The translations under genes and the position numbers were made by a program. A DNA stretch of 28,104 nt from an uncultured Lachnospiraceae bacterium (GTDB lineage: Bacteria; Bacillota; Clostridia; Lachnospirales; Lachnospiraceae). Location: NCBI GenBank assembly GCA_910587305.1, contig CAJUKV010000044.1, forward strand, positions 1 to 28,104, read 5' to 3'. The notes under the pieces are model-generated. The model did no database searches, had not been told where the DNA came from, and saw only the letters and a program-made list of their open reading frames with translations. Shown piece after piece: positions 1 through 8,789 of this stretch (position 1 is its first letter; each line of letters begins with the position of its first letter).

Positions 1-87
1 GCCAGATATTGAATTTTCAAGGTGCATAGCTAAAACTTATGTGCGAAGTTTGAGTAATTAATAAATGACGGAAGGCGGTGAGCAATA

Positions 88-305
88 GTGTGCAGATTAG
101 TCACGTTACAAACAAATTACGGAACGAAAGTTGATGTGGCGGAAATAAAAAGAAACATATAGAAAATATACTTGATTCGGCGCCACTATGTAAGCAGATT
201 AAAGCGATCATGCTATTTGGCTCATCCTTAGGAGAACGCTGTACCAATAAATCGGACATAGATACTTTAACAGATAGCTATATGAAAAAATCAAATTGGT
301 CTTGA
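88..305 (+). pseudogene. Decayed nucleotidyltransferase (MNT-like) gene remnant
   Basis: The frame ending at the TGA at 303-305 encodes a peptide reading IKAIMLFGSSLGERC followed by TNKSDIDTL. This contains the GSx10DxD signature of the MNT/Pol-beta nucleotidyltransferase fold, the family of minor antitoxins often paired with HEPN toxins. It stops about 10 residues after the DxD, so most of the catalytic domain is missing. The 5' part lies in another frame: a GTG at 88 after a GGAAGG gives peptide ending VDVAEIKRN, which would join near base 155. I read this as a frameshifted and truncated gene. No HEPN partner is visible. The exact 5' end is uncertain. Confidence 0.5.
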
Positions 306-330
306 CAAATAAAATAACTGCAACTAAGAT
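302..330 (+). promoter_or_regulatory. Sigma-A-type promoter of the valS leader
   Basis: TTGACA at 302-307 and TAAGAT at 325-330 are separated by 17 bp. Transcription would start near 337, just where the T-box base stem begins. It overlaps the stop codon of the decayed nucleotidyltransferase gene. Confidence 0.7.
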
Positions 331-339
331 AAAAGCAAT

Positions 340-797
340 TAAAGTTTTGCAAAGGTGATGAAAAAGAGGAGTACGCATTTCCTGCCTGTCAGAGAGGAAA
401 CCCCGCGAGTGGGTAACGATTTACCCCGCGGCGCTGGAAGGTTTTCAGGAAAGGGATGCGGAAGGTAGCTTTGGAGCCGGGGAGCCGAACAAATTTCCAT
501 CGACAGGCGTAAGGAAGCCGGGCATGGAGATATAAGTAAGTTCTCACGTATTTATCCACGTTACAGGATAGGGCTTTTGGAAGGAACAACAGCAGCTGCG
601 TTTATTCCCGCGAGCAATGAGCCAAGCGGCCGTGCTTGCACGGACAGTTGGCGAATGCCGCGAGGGTCTTTGACCCAGTGCAGAAGTGCGATTTGTGAAT
701 GCCAGCGGCCGCAGAGTGATAAACGAAGGTGGTACCGTGTAGTCTCTTTAGAGAATGCGCCCTTTACAGGCAAAAACTGTCTGTAAGGGGTTTTTTT
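340..797 (+). ncRNA. T-box riboswitch controlling valS (specifier GUA, valine)
   Basis: The conserved T-box AAGGTGGTACCGTG lies at 726-739. Its UGGU bulge (730-733) would pair with an ACCA acceptor end, fitting tRNA-Val with discriminator A. Stem I is recognisable: CAAAG 350-354 can pair with CTTTG 469-473, the AGTA of the S-turn follows GAGG near 368, and CGCAT near 375 pairs with ATGCG 456-460. On the 3' strand, GAAG is followed by GTA at 465-467, the normal place of the specifier codon, and GTA is a valine codon. The element ends in an intrinsic terminator at 760-797. Uncharged tRNA-Val should stabilise the antiterminator and allow read-through into valS. The leader is long for the family (about 450 nt). 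Confidence 0.9.
760..797 (+). terminator. T-box-controlled intrinsic terminator
   Basis: CCCTTTACAG (760-769) pairs with CTGTAAGGGG (781-790) over 10 bp with one G-U pair, and is followed by seven T residues. It is the regulated terminator of the valS leader. Confidence 0.9.
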
Positions 798-1030
798 ATG
801 CACAGGCCCGTGAAACAAAACAGACAGGAATGCCACAGCATAGCAAAGAGCTTGTGTCTGCGCAGCATCCGCAAGCTCCATGGAATTTATCAGAGAAATG
901 CCGTCATGCTTTGTGAGGCGGCATATTGTAAAAAGGCGGCGGAGCCCGCCTTGTGGAAATGGAGGAAGAGTGAAAGGTTTTCAACCTTTCACTCACAAGT
1001 TTGTGTCTGCGCTGCATCCACAAACTTGAT
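798..1030 (+). other. Hairpin-rich second part of the valS leader
   Basis: Five hairpins lie between the T-box terminator and valS: 848-878 (GAGCTTG/CAAGCTC), 898-924 (ATGCCG/CGGCAT), 933-952 (AAGGCGG/CCGCCTT), 968-994 (12 perfect pairs, TTC loop) and 996-1028 (CAAGTTTGTG/CACAAACTTG). None is followed by a T run. The first and last share the loop TCTGCGCxGCATC with one difference. No convincing coding sequence is seen here. Confidence 0.6.
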
Positions 1031-1061
1031 ATGCGCAAAAAGCAGCGCAGAAATGAGGAAA
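1031..1061 (+). repeat. Repeat A copy 1, carries the valS ribosome site
   Basis: The 31 bases at 1031-1061 recur without a mismatch on the minus strand at 22496-22526. The unit has a small hairpin (TGCGC/GCGCA) and ends in AATGAGGAAA, which serves as the Shine-Dalgarno for the ATG at 1064. In both places it sits immediately upstream of a start codon. Confidence 0.75.
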
Positions 1062-1063
1062 AT

Positions 1064-3730
1064 ATGAGCAGAGAATTGGCAAAAACTTACGACCCTAAAG
1101 GAATTGAGGACAAAATTTATCAAAAGTGGATGGACAAAAAATATTTCCACGCCGAAGTGGATTATTCCAAAACCCCCTTTACCATTGTGATTCCGCCCCC
1201 GAATATCACCGGGCAGCTGCACATGGGCCATGCGTTGGATAATACCATGCAGGATATTTTAATACGCTTTAAAAGGATGCAGGGTTACAATGCGCTCTGG
1301 CAGCCGGGCACGGATCATGCCAGCATTGCGACGGAGGTAAAGATTATTGAAAAGCTGAAGGAAGAAGGGGTGAGCAAGGAAGACCTTGGAAGGGAAGGCT
1401 TTCTGAAGCGCGCCTGGGACTGGAAGAAGGAGTACGGCGGGCGCATTATCGGCCAGCTGAAAAAGATGGGTTCCTCCTGCGATTGGGACAGGGAACGCTT
1501 TACCATGGACGAGGGATGCAATAAGGCGGTGACGGAGGTCTTTTGCAGGATGCATGAAAAAGGCTGGATTTACAAGGGCAGCCGTATCATCAACTGGTGT
1601 CCTGTGTGCAACACGTCCATTTCCGATGCGGAGGTGGAGTATGCGGAGCAGGCGGGGCATTTCTGGCATATTAAGTATCCGGTGATTGAGGATGACGGCA
1701 GCGTAAGTACCACAAGGTTTGTGGAATTTGCCACAACCAGGCCGGAGACCATGCTGGGGGATACCGCGGTGGCGGTGAACCCGGAGGATGAAAGGTATCG
1801 GGATATCATAGGGAAAAAGCTGATGCTTCCTTTTGTAGACAGGGAAATTCCCGTGGTTGCGGATTCTTATGTGGATATGGAATTTGGAACCGGCGTGGTA
1901 AAAATTACCCCCGCCCACGACCCTAACGACTTTGAGGTTGGAAAGCGTCACAATCTTCCGGAGATTAACATCTTAAACGACGATGCAACAATCAATGAGA
2001 TGGGTGGGAAATTCTGCGGTATGGATAGGTACGAGGCCCGGGAAGCCATTGTGAAGGAGCTGGGCGAGATGGGGCTTTTGGTTAAGGTTGAGGATTATTC
2101 CCACAATGTAGGCACCCACGACCGCTGCAAGACTACCATTGAGCCTATGATAAAGCAGCAGTGGTTTGTGAAGATGGACGAGCTGATTAAACCGGCGGTA
2201 GAGGCGGTAAAGAGCGGCGATATCCGGCTGATTCCCAAGCGTATGGAAAAAACTTACTTTAACTGGACGGACAATATCAGGGACTGGTGTATTTCCAGAC
2301 AGCTCTGGTGGGGGCACAGGATTCCGGCCTATTATTGCGATAAGTGCGGCGAAATAGTGGTAAGCGCCGGGATGCCGGAGAAATGCCCTAAATGCGGGTG
2401 CGAGCATTTTACCCAGGATCCGGATACCTTAGATACATGGTTTTCTTCCGCTCTGTGGCCCTTTTCAACCTTAGGGTGGCCGGAAAAGACGGAGGAGCTG
2501 AAATATTTTTATCCTACGGACGTGTTGGTAACGGGCTATGACATCATCTTCTTTTGGGTAATCCGCATGATTTTTTCCGGTTTCGAGCACATGGGCGAAA
2601 AGCCCTTTCAGACGGTGCTGTTCCATGGCCTGATTCGGGACGCCCAGGGCCGGAAGATGAGTAAATCCCTTGGCAACGGCATTGATCCGCTGGAAATTAT
2701 CGACAAGTACGGCGCGGACGCCCTGCGTCTTACCCTGATTACCGGAAACGCGCCGGGCAACGATATGCGTTTTTATTATGAGAGGGTGGAGGCAAGCAGG
2801 AATTTTGCCAACAAGATTTGGAATGCATCCCGCTTTATCATGATGAATATGCCCGAGGAAGGCGTTGGGAAAGAAAAACCTGATTTGGAACCCGTTGACA
2901 AGTGGATTCTTTCAAAGCTGAACACCCTGATTCAGGAGGTTACCAGCAATATGGAAAGCTTTGAGCTGGGGATTGCCGTTCAAAAGGTGTACGATTTTAT
3001 CTGGGACGAATTCTGCGACTGGTACATTGAGATGGTAAAATCCCGCCTTTACGGGACGGATGATAAGACCAAAAAAGCGGCTCTTTGGACATTAAAGACG
3101 GTTTTGATTGACGCTTTAAAGCTTTTGCATCCTTATATGCCTTTTATCACGGAAGAAATTTTCTGCACTTTGCAGTCGGAGGAAGAGTCCATCATGGTTT
3201 CACGGTGGCCGGAGTTTCGGGAAGAATGGCGGTTTGACCGGGAGGAAAAGGACATCGAGACGATAAAGGAGGCGGTAAGAGGCATCCGGAACGTGCGCAC
3301 GGAGATGAACGTTGCGCCCGGTAAGAAGGCGCAGGTGTTTGTGGTAAGTGAAAATGAGGACGCTTTGAAGGCGTTTACGGAAGGAAAGCTGTTCTTTGCA
3401 TCCCTTGCGGGGGCCTCGGAGGTTACCATTCAAAAGGACAAGGCAGGTATTGGGGAGGACGCGGTGTCGGTGGTGATTTCCACTGCAACCCTCTATATCC
3501 CTTTTGCGGAATTGGTTGACATAAAACAGGAAATGGAACGTCTGCAGAAGGAGGAAAAGCGCCTTACGGGAGAGCTTGCCCGTGTAAACGGTATGCTGAA
3601 CAACGAAAAATTTATGTCAAAAGCGCCGGAGGCTAAGATTGCCGAGGAGCGGGCAAAGCTGGAAAAGTATACCAACATGATGGAGCAGGTAAAAGAAAGA
3701 TTAGCGCAGCTTGGAACAAAAAAACAGTAA
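1064..3730 (+). CDS. valS: Valyl-tRNA synthetase
   Basis: Class I aminoacyl-tRNA synthetase that attaches valine to tRNA-Val in the cytoplasm. The 888-residue product has the expected length. It carries PPPNITGQLHMGHA with the HIGH-type motif HMGH at residue 53, a CP1 editing domain (TTRPETMLGDTAVAVNP, residues about 225-245), the zinc-like cysteine knuckle YYCDKCGE with CPKCGC, and GRKMSKSLGNG with KMSKS at 531-535. It ends in a coiled-coil arm rich in K and E that binds the tRNA elbow. The ATG at 1064 is preferred because GAGG lies 7 bases upstream and the protein starts MSRELAKTYDPKGIEDKIY, typical for ValRS. A longer frame from 1001 runs back into leader hairpins and is not supported. Expression is controlled by the T-box at 340-797. 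Confidence 0.97.
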   Translation: MSRELAKTYDPKGIEDKIYQKWMDKKYFHAEVDYSKTPFTIVIPPPNITGQLHMGHALDNTMQDILIRFKRMQGYNALWQPGTDHASIATEVKIIEKLKEEGVSKEDLGREGFLKRAWDWKKEYGGRIIGQLKKMGSSCDWDRERFTMDEGCNKAVTEVFCRMHEKGWIYKGSRIINWCPVCNTSISDAEVEYAEQAGHFWHIKYPVIEDDGSVSTTRFVEFATTRPETMLGDTAVAVNPEDERYRDIIGKKLMLPFVDREIPVVADSYVDMEFGTGVVKITPAHDPNDFEVGKRHNLPEINILNDDATINEMGGKFCGMDRYEAREAIVKELGEMGLLVKVEDYSHNVGTHDRCKTTIEPMIKQQWFVKMDELIKPAVEAVKSGDIRLIPKRMEKTYFNWTDNIRDWCISRQLWWGHRIPAYYCDKCGEIVVSAGMPEKCPKCGCEHFTQDPDTLDTWFSSALWPFSTLGWPEKTEELKYFYPTDVLVTGYDIIFFWVIRMIFSGFEHMGEKPFQTVLFHGLIRDAQGRKMSKSLGNGIDPLEIIDKYGADALRLTLITGNAPGNDMRFYYERVEASRNFANKIWNASRFIMMNMPEEGVGKEKPDLEPVDKWILSKLNTLIQEVTSNMESFELGIAVQKVYDFIWDEFCDWYIEMVKSRLYGTDDKTKKAALWTLKTVLIDALKLLHPYMPFITEEIFCTLQSEEESIMVSRWPEFREEWRFDREEKDIETIKEAVRGIRNVRTEMNVAPGKKAQVFVVSENEDALKAFTEGKLFFASLAGASEVTIQKDKAGIGEDAVSVVISTATLYIPFAELVDIKQEMERLQKEEKRLTGELARVNGMLNNEKFMSKAPEAKIAEERAKLEKYTNMMEQVKERLAQLGTKKQ

Positions 3731-3740
3731 AAATCAATTG

Positions 3741-3769
3741 GGCCGTTTGCTTTGCAGACGGCTCTTTTT
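3741..3769 (+). terminator. valS intrinsic terminator
   Basis: GCCGTTTGC (3742-3750) and GCAGACGGC (3754-3762) form an imperfect stem with a TTT loop, followed by CTTTTTA. It begins 11 bases after the valS stop codon. Confidence 0.8.
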
Positions 3770-3860
3770 ATAATAAGCCGGCTTGCGAAGCGTATCAGCG
3801 TTTGATGTGCACACGGGCGTCCAAAGGAAATATTCAGCAAGCTGACGGATGCCCGGCGCG

Positions 3861-3969
3861 CGAGCAGGGAGAAAACCTTCCCTGCTCGATTGTACAGGCC
3901 CGCATAAGGAAATTTGCTGCCAGGGCAGCATGCGGGCCGCGCGGCGGGCAGGGAGAAAATCTTCCCTGC
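3861..3969 (+). repeat. Palindrome cluster between valS and the two-component operon
   Basis: Three palindromes lie in tandem. The outer two, 3861-3888 and 3948-3969, are copies of one hairpin (GCAGGGA, 8-base loop GAAAACCT or GAAAATCT, TCCCTGC), each followed by CGATTG. Between them, 3897-3938 is a two-tier palindrome: GGCCCGCA pairs with TGCGGGCC and, inside, GCTGCC pairs with GGCAGC. Its left half is the 'GGCCCGCATAAGGAAATTT' repeat also seen at 16699 and 25611. The rest of 3770-4000 shows no gene. It resembles REP-like extragenic elements. Confidence 0.65.
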
Positions 3970-4002
3970 GCGATTGCATGAAAGGACAATTTTGTTTACA
4001 TT

Positions 4003-4032
4003 TTGATGCTTTTTTTGCAATTTTTTTATGAT
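4003..4032 (+). promoter_or_regulatory. Possible promoter of the two-component operon
   Basis: TTGATG at 4003-4008 and TATGAT at 4027-4032 are 18 bp apart in a T-rich stretch, about 95 bases upstream of the chosen start codon. The -35 match is only moderate. Confidence 0.4.
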
Positions 4033-4124
4033 AAAATGAATTGAGCCTTTCCGGAAGCTTCTTTTGGCCTGCCTTTTCGGCTGATTATCCGGGAACGCTT
4101 TGGCGCTATGCGGGGGGACATATT

Positions 4125-4823
4125 TTGAAAACAAAAGAATTTTTAAAAACAACGGCGAAAATTTTGGTGATAGAGGATGACAGTTCCATTTCGGAGTTGA
4201 TCTGCATGAATCTTGAGGCGGCCGGATACAAAACCGTGGCAATTATGGATGGTACGGTTGCGGAAGCCTATTTGAGGGAGCCGGAGAGGGAGGAGATTGC
4301 CCTTGCTTTGGTGGACGTGATGCTGCCGGGAAAAGACGGTTTTTCCCTCATGGAAGATTTGCAAAAGGAGGAAATTCCGGTTATTTACCTGACCGCAAAG
4401 GACGACGTGGTTTCCAAGGTGCATGGGCTTAAAGCCGGGGCGGAGGACTATATCGTCAAGCCCTTTGAGGTGTTGGAGCTTTTGGTTCGGATGGAGAAAG
4501 TGCTAAAGAGAACAGGCCGGGCACGGACTAAAATACAGGTCAAGGATGTTGTGATTGATTTAAAGGAGCACAGTGTAACCAAAGGCGGGAAAAAGGTCTC
4601 TTTAAAGCCAATGGAGTACGAGCTTTTGGTGACCCTGGCAGGCAGCAAAAACGTGGCCTTTTCCAGGGAAGAGCTGTTAAACCGGATTTGGGGATGTGAT
4701 TATATGGGGGAGACCAGGACGGTGGACGTGCATATCGGGCAGCTTCGCAAAAAGCTGGATTTTCATGATGTGATTCGCACGATTTCCAAGACCGGGTATC
4801 GCTTAGAGGATTTAGAGGAATGA
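4125..4823 (+). CDS. OmpR/PhoB-family response regulator
   Basis: DNA-binding half of a two-component system. The N-terminal receiver domain starts KILVIEDD and has the phospho-acceptor Asp64 in LALVDVMLPGKDG, the switch residue in IYLTAKDD and the conserved lysine in YIVKPFE. The C-terminal winged helix (about residues 135-230) ends TVDVHIGQLRKKLDF and TGYRLE, as in PhoB and OmpR. I chose the TTG at 4125 because GGGGGG precedes it by about 8 bases; the same frame is open back to another TTG at 4041, but that part has no receiver homology and no good ribosome site. The product is 232 residues. The stop codon overlaps the kinase ATG by 4 bases, so the pair is translationally coupled. Confidence 0.93.
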   Translation: MKTKEFLKTTAKILVIEDDSSISELICMNLEAAGYKTVAIMDGTVAEAYLREPEREEIALALVDVMLPGKDGFSLMEDLQKEEIPVIYLTAKDDVVSKVHGLKAGAEDYIVKPFEVLELLVRMEKVLKRTGRARTKIQVKDVVIDLKEHSVTKGGKKVSLKPMEYELLVTLAGSKNVAFSREELLNRIWGCDYMGETRTVDVHIGQLRKKLDFHDVIRTISKTGYRLEDLEE

Positions 4824-6196
4824 AGCTTTGGAAAAAGTTATCCATGGTAACGGTAACGATTCTGTCGGCGGCAACGCTTTTGTCGGGGGCGGCAGTTATT
4901 TACCGTTCGATGGAATATAACCGGAGTAAAACAATAGAAAGCGGCGAGGGGCAGCTGAAATCAACCGCCTATGCGATTGGAAAAGATTTGGAAAGCGGTA
5001 TTTTGCAGGGCTACAGTGGCGTTACCAAAAATTCTTATCTGAATTTTATTATGAAAAAATACGACGCTTCCAAGTATATTCTGATTGAGGATAATCTTGT
5101 GGTCTGTAATCTGACGCCCTTTGAGCTGGCAAATCCGGCGGATGAAAGATGGGCGGAGACGGAGATTTGCAGCGTCATTCAAAATAAAGGGGACAGGTAC
5201 ATTTTGATTTCAGGAAAAAAAGTGCCTGTGGCCGGGAATGTGGAATATAAGCTGGTGTTTGTGCAGGATATATCGGAGCTTTACGGGGACATGCGTAAAC
5301 AGGTCTGTTACAGTCTGTGGTTTGTTTTAGGGGCGTCCGCCGTTTCCGTGCTTATTATCTTTCTGCTGACAAGAAGAATCTTAAGGCCCCTTCGGGAATT
5401 GCAAAAGGCGGCGAAGGAGATCAGCGAAGGAAATCTCACAAGAAGGGCGGATGTGCGTACAAGGGATGAGATTGGCACAATGGCCGCGGCTTTTAACCGT
5501 ATGGCGGAGCGCATTGAGGAGCAGGTTACGGAACTCTCGCAGGTGGCGGAAAAGCGCAGGCAGATGTTAGGGAGCCTGACCCATGAGTTGAAAACGCCCA
5601 TGACTTCTATTATCGGCTATTCGGATACGCTGCTCAATGTAAATCTGAAAAAGGAGCAGCAGGAGAGGGCTTTAGGGCATATTTATAAAGAATGCAGGCG
5701 GTTAGAGCGGCTTAGCAGCAAGCTTATGAGCCTGATGGGATTGTATGACAATGAAAGTATCTGTCCGGAAGAGACGTCCATGCAGGAATTATTTGATCAG
5801 GTGGTGAGCCTGGAAGAATATCATCTGAAACAAAAGAAAATCAGCCTGATATCCTCCTGTGCCATGGGCAGCAGGCGGATTGACAGGGATTTGTTTGAAA
5901 GTCTGCTGGTGAACCTGATTGATAACGGGATAAAGGCCAGCGACGAGGGAGGGGTCATTTTCCTTACGGGGCAGGATAATGTGATTACCGTAAGGGATGA
6001 GGGCTGTGGAATCCCGGCGGATGAAATCAAGCGGGTGACGGAAGCCTTTTATATGGTGGATAAGGCCAGAAGCCGGAAGGAGGGAGGCTGCGGGCTTGGC
6101 CTTGCCCTTTGCAGCATGATTGCGGAGCTTCACGGGGCAAAGCTGGCGATAGAAAGCGAGGTCGGAAGGGGGACAAGCGTCTCGGTTATCTTTTAA
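4820..6196 (+). CDS. Membrane sensor histidine kinase
   Basis: Cognate kinase of the preceding regulator, 458 residues. A first membrane helix (about 9-29) is followed by an extracellular sensor of about 130 residues, then a second helix (about 165-185), a HAMP linker (RRILRPLRELQKAAKEI), a HisKA dimerisation helix with the phosphorylated His255 in LGSLTHELKTPMTS, and an ATPase domain with N box NLIDNGIKAS, G1 box VRDEGCGIP and G2 box GCGLGLALC. All catalytic motifs are present. The sensor has no signature I recognise, so the signal is unknown. The following lipoprotein gene on the same strand may be a target or an accessory. Confidence 0.93.
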   Translation: MKLWKKLSMVTVTILSAATLLSGAAVIYRSMEYNRSKTIESGEGQLKSTAYAIGKDLESGILQGYSGVTKNSYLNFIMKKYDASKYILIEDNLVVCNLTPFELANPADERWAETEICSVIQNKGDRYILISGKKVPVAGNVEYKLVFVQDISELYGDMRKQVCYSLWFVLGASAVSVLIIFLLTRRILRPLRELQKAAKEISEGNLTRRADVRTRDEIGTMAAAFNRMAERIEEQVTELSQVAEKRRQMLGSLTHELKTPMTSIIGYSDTLLNVNLKKEQQERALGHIYKECRRLERLSSKLMSLMGLYDNESICPEETSMQELFDQVVSLEEYHLKQKKISLISSCAMGSRRIDRDLFESLLVNLIDNGIKASDEGGVIFLTGQDNVITVRDEGCGIPADEIKRVTEAFYMVDKARSRKEGGCGLGLALCSMIAELHGAKLAIESEVGRGTSVSVIF

Positions 6197-6285
6197 GACT
6201 GTTCTTTCGTTTAAGAAATGTTTACATTTTGTTGTATACCTTTTACAGAGGAGAGAAGTATACTTTCATTACGATTCAGGGGTCG

Positions 6286-6310
6286 GTAATGCGCACAGGC
6301 TGCGCATTAC
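6286..6310 (+). repeat. Perfect 10-bp inverted repeat downstream of the kinase gene
   Basis: GTAATGCGCA and TGCGCATTAC flank the loop CAGGC. There is no T run, so it is not an ordinary terminator. Its core (ATGCGCACAGGC then GCAT) resembles the short palindromes at 796, 16699 and 25611. The rest of 6197-6474 holds no gene I can support. Confidence 0.55.
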
Positions 6311-6474
6311 GCAAAACAACGGATACAGGCTTTGCCGGTTATCTTTATGTTAAATGATAAAGGAGTGAGGGGCGGTATGCCGGCTGCATGACTGCGAAGG
6401 AAAGATTATTCTTGCAGGAAGGTTCCCCACGAATTTTGTAGCGGCCCCGATATTTCAGATTGGGAAAGGAGAGT

Positions 6475-7932
6475 ATGAGAGTGAAAGCAGGAAAAGTGAA
6501 GGTAATGTTTTTGGCGGTTATGATGGCTCTGTTATTTTCAGGGTGTAACGACAGTGTGCAGACGGAGGAAGAGATTGTCGTGCCGAAGCAGGAAGATGAG
6601 GCGGAGGATACGGGCGACCAGAGTAGTCAGGCGGATGAGACGCAGGCCCAGGATGCGGGCGGGGAAGGCATTGCGGAACAGGTGCAGGCCCCGGAAACCT
6701 ATGTGTGGGAAGGAAGTAATGAGAATGTCAGCGTGAAGGTGAACGCCCCTGTGCTTGTTCCTCAGGGCGAGGGATTTAAGACTTATCGGGTGACTTCCAA
6801 AACTTTTACACAGGAAGATTATGACCGGGTAAGTCAAACTCTGTTTCAGGGCGCGACTCTATGGAACCGCGACTATGAGCAGATGGAACAGTCAGGCGGC
6901 TTTACGAAAGGGGAAATTGAGGAGAGAATTGAGCATTATAAAGAAAACAAGGCGGCGGGAGGAAAGTATGAGGAGACAGGTAAAAATGTAAGCTATGACG
7001 ATTTGATTGACGAGTGGGAGACAATGAAAGAAAATGCCCCTGAGGAGGCGATTATCGTGGATGTTCCGGCGCTTGTCTCGTACAATGCGGACACAGAAGA
7101 CTCGGAGGAAAACTGGCTTCACGGATATGTAACGGCGGACGGACAGGATTATTTTGTTTCGGTTGACAATAATTTAAGAGACGACTGGCGGTGGATTAAC
7201 TTTGAGGTAAGTGAGGTAAATGCGAAGTCGAACTTTATGCCTGTGGGAGAGGGAGAAGAGGAAGGAATCGAAACGGATAAATTCCCCAGACAGTCGCTGA
7301 AAGAGGAAGCGGAAAAAATGATAGCCGACATGGGCTTTTCCGATTTCGCGTTGGCAGGCGACGAATTTTTCCGTACTTATGCATGGGATGAAGAAACAGA
7401 GGCTTTGGCGGAGGATAACGAGGACGGTTACGGTGTCCACTTTACAAGAACGCTGGATGGGATACCGGTTACTTATACATACAGCGACGGGACAGGCGTG
7501 GAGGATGGCGTTCCCTGTTCATGGCCTTATGAAGGGATTGATATTGTTTTTAATACGGAGGGATTAGCAAGCTTTAAATGGACGAATCCCTGTCATATCG
7601 AAAAACTATCCGAGGAAACGGTATTTCTGATTCCTTTTTCCGATATTCAGAGTATTTTTGAGGAAATGCTTCTAAAGAAATACGGCGATTTTTATGCAGA
7701 TTCCGAAATGCAGGTATCCTTTGAGATTGACCGGATCAGTTTGGGATATATGAGAGTCATGGAAAAGGGAAATGTCATGGAGGGCACTATGGTTCCGGTG
7801 TGGGATTTTTTTGGAAGGGAGACGGTTACCCAAGGGGACGACGAAGTCTACACTTACGGCGGTTCCTTTGACAGCTGGCTTACCATAAACGCCTTGGACG
7901 GGACAATCATTGACAGGGATTTGGGGTATTAA
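6475..7932 (+). CDS. Large secreted lipoprotein, function unknown
   Basis: Predicted 485-residue lipoprotein. The signal peptide MRVKAGKVKVMFLAVMMALL ends in a lipobox FSGC with Cys24 as the lipidated residue. An acidic, Q- and E-rich linker of about 45 residues follows, then a soluble domain with many aromatic and acidic residues and no cysteine pattern. The C terminus reads SWLTINALDGTIIDRDLGY, a strand ending of the kind seen in PepSY-like or other surface beta domains, but I cannot assign a family. The ATG at 6475 follows GGAAAGGAG with a short spacer; a GTG two codons later would have better spacing. It lies downstream of the sensor kinase, which suggests but does not prove a link with envelope sensing. 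Confidence 0.8.
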   Translation: MRVKAGKVKVMFLAVMMALLFSGCNDSVQTEEEIVVPKQEDEAEDTGDQSSQADETQAQDAGGEGIAEQVQAPETYVWEGSNENVSVKVNAPVLVPQGEGFKTYRVTSKTFTQEDYDRVSQTLFQGATLWNRDYEQMEQSGGFTKGEIEERIEHYKENKAAGGKYEETGKNVSYDDLIDEWETMKENAPEEAIIVDVPALVSYNADTEDSEENWLHGYVTADGQDYFVSVDNNLRDDWRWINFEVSEVNAKSNFMPVGEGEEEGIETDKFPRQSLKEEAEKMIADMGFSDFALAGDEFFRTYAWDEETEALAEDNEDGYGVHFTRTLDGIPVTYTYSDGTGVEDGVPCSWPYEGIDIVFNTEGLASFKWTNPCHIEKLSEETVFLIPFSDIQSIFEEMLLKKYGDFYADSEMQVSFEIDRISLGYMRVMEKGNVMEGTMVPVWDFFGRETVTQGDDEVYTYGGSFDSWLTINALDGTIIDRDLGY

Positions 7933-8117
7933 TTTTTCTGAATTCAAGTGTCGACGCTTTTTAAGGGGCTCCTTGAGAATTTTATTTTCCTCCCGGCTGA
8001 CTTAGGCGTTAACTTAATGACATTGAGCCGGGCTGGGTGATAAAAGGGAAAGGAAATTTCGGGCAATAGATTTGTTTGCGGGAATGATTACGATTTTGGG
8101 AAGGTACGGTGATTTAA

Positions 8118-8789
8118 ATGGGGGACAAAAGAGCGGTATGTATTTTGGCGTCAAACAGGATGGAGGAACAGGGGAAAAGCATTTCTTATTATATCTGCAA
8201 AATGATTTATGCCACCTTATACAAAAAGGGAATTTCCTGTGAAGTCGTAAATTTGCGGAATTACGCCCTTTTGCCGTGTACCGGCTGCAGCGCATGCCGT
8301 CAGGGAGAAGGGTGCGGAAAGGATAAAGAATTTAATCGGCTTTACGAGGAATTAAATCCGGCGGATTATCTCTTTTTTGTGTCGCCCCTGAATATTCCCA
8401 TACCGGCGAAGCTGTGCATGGTGTTTGAAAAAATGGAGCAGTTGGCTTTTTTGCAGGGAGAGTATGACTATAGCAGTCAATCAGAGCTGCAGGGAAAGCT
8501 GGCAGGCATTATTTCCTATGGAAACGGCGAAAGGTGGACACCCGAAAACTGTAAAACAATGGTGAACGATACCATGTGCAATGTGCTGAATGCGCTTGGG
8601 TTAAAGGTGGTTCCCTATAATTCAAAGTGGAATACGGGGATATCTCTCACCGTGAGAAATATCCCCGCCGGAGGCGAGACTCTTCTGGTCAAGGAGCAGG
8701 ACTGGAAAATGATGGAAGAGGCGGTCAAAAGGTATGTGGAGGTGATTGTACAGACCTCAAAATCGCTGCATGCGGTCTGTTTACTGTGA
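8118..8789 (+). CDS. Iron-sulfur flavoprotein / NADPH-dependent FMN reductase family
   Basis: A 223-residue flavodoxin-like oxidoreductase. The N terminus AVCILASNRMEEQGKSIS fits the FMN phosphate-binding turn, and the compact cysteine cluster C54-x2-C57-x2-C60-x5-C66 (PCTGCSACRQGEGC) is the [4Fe-4S] motif of the Isf family. FVSPLNIPIPAKLCMVFEKME is the usual second conserved block of the FMN_red fold. A close paralogue lies at 26509-27174 with cysteines at the same residue numbers. Substrates are unknown; related proteins pass electrons to quinones, dioxygen or peroxide. The stop codon forms the first bases of a structured repeat (8786-8859). Confidence 0.85.
   Translation: MGDKRAVCILASNRMEEQGKSISYYICKMIYATLYKKGISCEVVNLRNYALLPCTGCSACRQGEGCGKDKEFNRLYEELNPADYLFFVSPLNIPIPAKLCMVFEKMEQLAFLQGEYDYSSQSELQGKLAGIISYGNGERWTPENCKTMVNDTMCNVLNALGLKVVPYNSKWNTGISLTVRNIPAGGETLLVKEQDWKMMEEAVKRYVEVIVQTSKSLHAVCLL

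Noticed and set aside
577..1067. Open frames across the valS leader
   Set aside because: They run through the T-box core, its terminator and several hairpins and resemble no protein; the RNA structure explains the region.
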